Assembly: GCA_964554185.1 (NCBI GenBank)
Contig: CAZKNJ010000049.1
Span: 1 to 13,396 of the forward strand
From: CAZKNJ01 sp964554185
GTDB taxonomy: Bacteria; 4484-113
Reading direction: 5' to 3'
DNA: 13,396 nucleotides
Part shown: in pieces, positions 12,546 to 13,396 of the stretch
Layout: every line of letters starts with the position of its first letter
How positions within the stretch are numbered: position 1 is the first letter of the stretch
Translations under genes and position numbers: made by a program
Notes under the pieces: model-generated
The model's input: the letters and a program-made list of their open reading frames with translations, nothing else
Told to the model about the DNA's origin: nothing
Database searches by the model: none

Positions 12546-13396
12546 ATGGATCTCGCGTCATTGGTGAGCCGGATGTCCGACCAGCGCGCAGCGGTGCTGG
12601 GCGACCTCATCTGTGACCGTTTCATCTACGGCTCGGTGGAGCGCATCTCGCCCGAAGCCCCGGTGCCGGTGCTGCTGGCCGAGCGTGAGGAGTTTCAGGC
12701 GGGCGGCGCGGCCAATGTGGCGCACAACATCACTTCCCTCGGCGGCCGCGCGGAGATATTCGGCGTGCTGGGCGACGATTTCGGCGCGCGCACTATGCAG
12801 GCGCAGATGCACAGTTTCGGTGCGGGAACCTCCGGCGTCGTGGGTGTCCCCGGCCGGCCGACCACCCGCAAGACCCGCATGATTGCCTCCAGCCAGCAGC
12901 TTCTGCGCGTGGACGAGGAAGTGACCGACCCCATTAGTGCCGCCACCGAAGACCTGTTGCTGGCAGCGCTCAAGGAAGCCTCTGCCAACTGCGCCATCCT
13001 CGTCCTCAGCGACTACAACAAGGGCGTGCTCACGCCGCGCCTGTGCTACGAGGCCACGCAGCTTTTCCGCCAGCAGGGCAAGCCGGTGGTGTGCGACCCC
13101 AAGCCGGTGAACCTGCCCAGCTTCCGCGAGGTCACGCTGCTCACGCCCAACCGCGCGGAGGCTCTGCATGCCGCCGGCATTGAGCGCGTGGAGCTGGACT
13201 CGCTGGAGCGGGCCGCGCGGCGCATCCGCGAACTCACCGCCTGCGACGCCGTCGCCATCACCGCCGGCGCGGACGGAATGTACTTGCTCACCGACTCCGG
13301 TTTCCAGCACCTCTCCGGCGATCCGGTGGAAGTTTACGACGTGGTGGGCGCGGGCGATACGGTCTGCGCAGTGATGGCGCTGGCGCTGGCGGCGGG
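12546..13396 (+). CDS. hldE: D-beta-D-heptose 7-phosphate kinase (HldE/RfaE kinase domain), 3' end outside the window
   Basis: The 283 visible residues form a PfkB-type kinase that phosphorylates D-glycero-beta-D-manno-heptose 7-phosphate at C1, a step towards ADP-heptose for LPS. Diagnostic blocks: VERISPEAPVPVL (31-43), GGAANVAHNITSLGG (53-67), QQLLRVDEE (117-125), LSDYNKG (154-160), TPNRAE (200-205) and the ATP-site VYDVVGAGDTV (263-273) with catalytic base Asp271. The more usual Thr before GAGD is Val here. The start lies one base after the heptosyltransferase stop, behind a strong Shine-Dalgarno, so the two are co-translated. The window ends just after the active site, so a C-terminal cytidylyltransferase-like domain (full HldE) cannot be told from a kinase-only protein (RfaE1/HldA-like). 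Confidence 0.93.
   Translation, partial: MDLASLVSRMSDQRAAVLGDLICDRFIYGSVERISPEAPVPVLLAEREEFQAGGAANVAHNITSLGGRAEIFGVLGDDFGARTMQAQMHSFGAGTSGVVGVPGRPTTRKTRMIASSQQLLRVDEEVTDPISAATEDLLLAALKEASANCAILVLSDYNKGVLTPRLCYEATQLFRQQGKPVVCDPKPVNLPSFREVTLLTPNRAEALHAAGIERVELDSLERAARRIRELTACDAVAITAGADGMYLLTDSGFQHLSGDPVEVYDVVGAGDTVCAVMALALAA

Overview
The window is a GC-rich chromosomal segment of a diderm (Gram-negative) bacterium. The evidence for an outer membrane is an ADP-heptose:LPS heptosyltransferase next to a heptose-7-phosphate kinase, plus a long lipoprotein with a lipobox. I cannot name the lineage. The gene order, the short housekeeping sigma factor, the Thermotoga/Bacillus-type DAHP synthase and the probable leaderless promoters do not look like a well-studied proteobacterium. 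An uncultivated phylum is possible, but that is inference. Genes are tightly packed and no gene-free stretch exceeds about 150 bp. I see no tRNA, rRNA, CRISPR array, insertion sequence or prophage.

Layout. (1) 1-1342, minus: the N-terminal 447 residues of an unrecognised helical/coiled-coil protein that runs off the left edge. (2) 1343-1378: a 36-bp divergent promoter region. (3) 1379-2799, plus: rsmG and parA, overlapping by one base, with no parB after them. (4) 2800-2911: a convergent gap with a GC-rich hairpin. (5) 6722 down to 2912, minus: rpoD, then aroK, aroB and aroF. aroK-aroB-aroF form a compact shikimate-pathway block (DAHP synthase, dehydroquinate synthase, shikimate kinase). (6) 6723-6892: divergent promoters. 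(7) 6893-13396, plus: a 970-residue lipoprotein with a dockerin-like EF-hand pair and a zinc-metallopeptidase domain, an ELM1-family predicted glycosyltransferase, an integral-membrane methyltransferase of the isoprenylcysteine/PEMT type, a GT9 heptosyltransferase, and the kinase part of HldE/RfaE, which runs off the right edge.

How the genes work together. The minus-strand block supplies the first two steps of aromatic biosynthesis plus shikimate phosphorylation, downstream of the main sigma factor. The plus-strand block looks like a cell-envelope operon. HldE makes ADP-heptose precursor, the GT9 enzyme transfers heptose to lipid-A core, and the ELM1 protein and membrane methyltransferase are candidates for further glycan or lipid modification.

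The most interesting pattern is in the starts. Several genes that begin transcription units have a -10-like hexamer ending about 7 bases before the start codon and no Shine-Dalgarno sequence (1342 minus, 1379 plus, 5469 minus; near-leaderless at 3793 minus and 11477 plus). Genes inside operons (parA, aroB, hldE) have good Shine-Dalgarno sequences. This suggests leaderless mRNAs are common in this organism. Other points of interest are the orphan parA, the DAHP synthase that lacks a full regulatory domain, the perfect inverted repeat at the aroK promoter, and the unusual lipoprotein peptidase.
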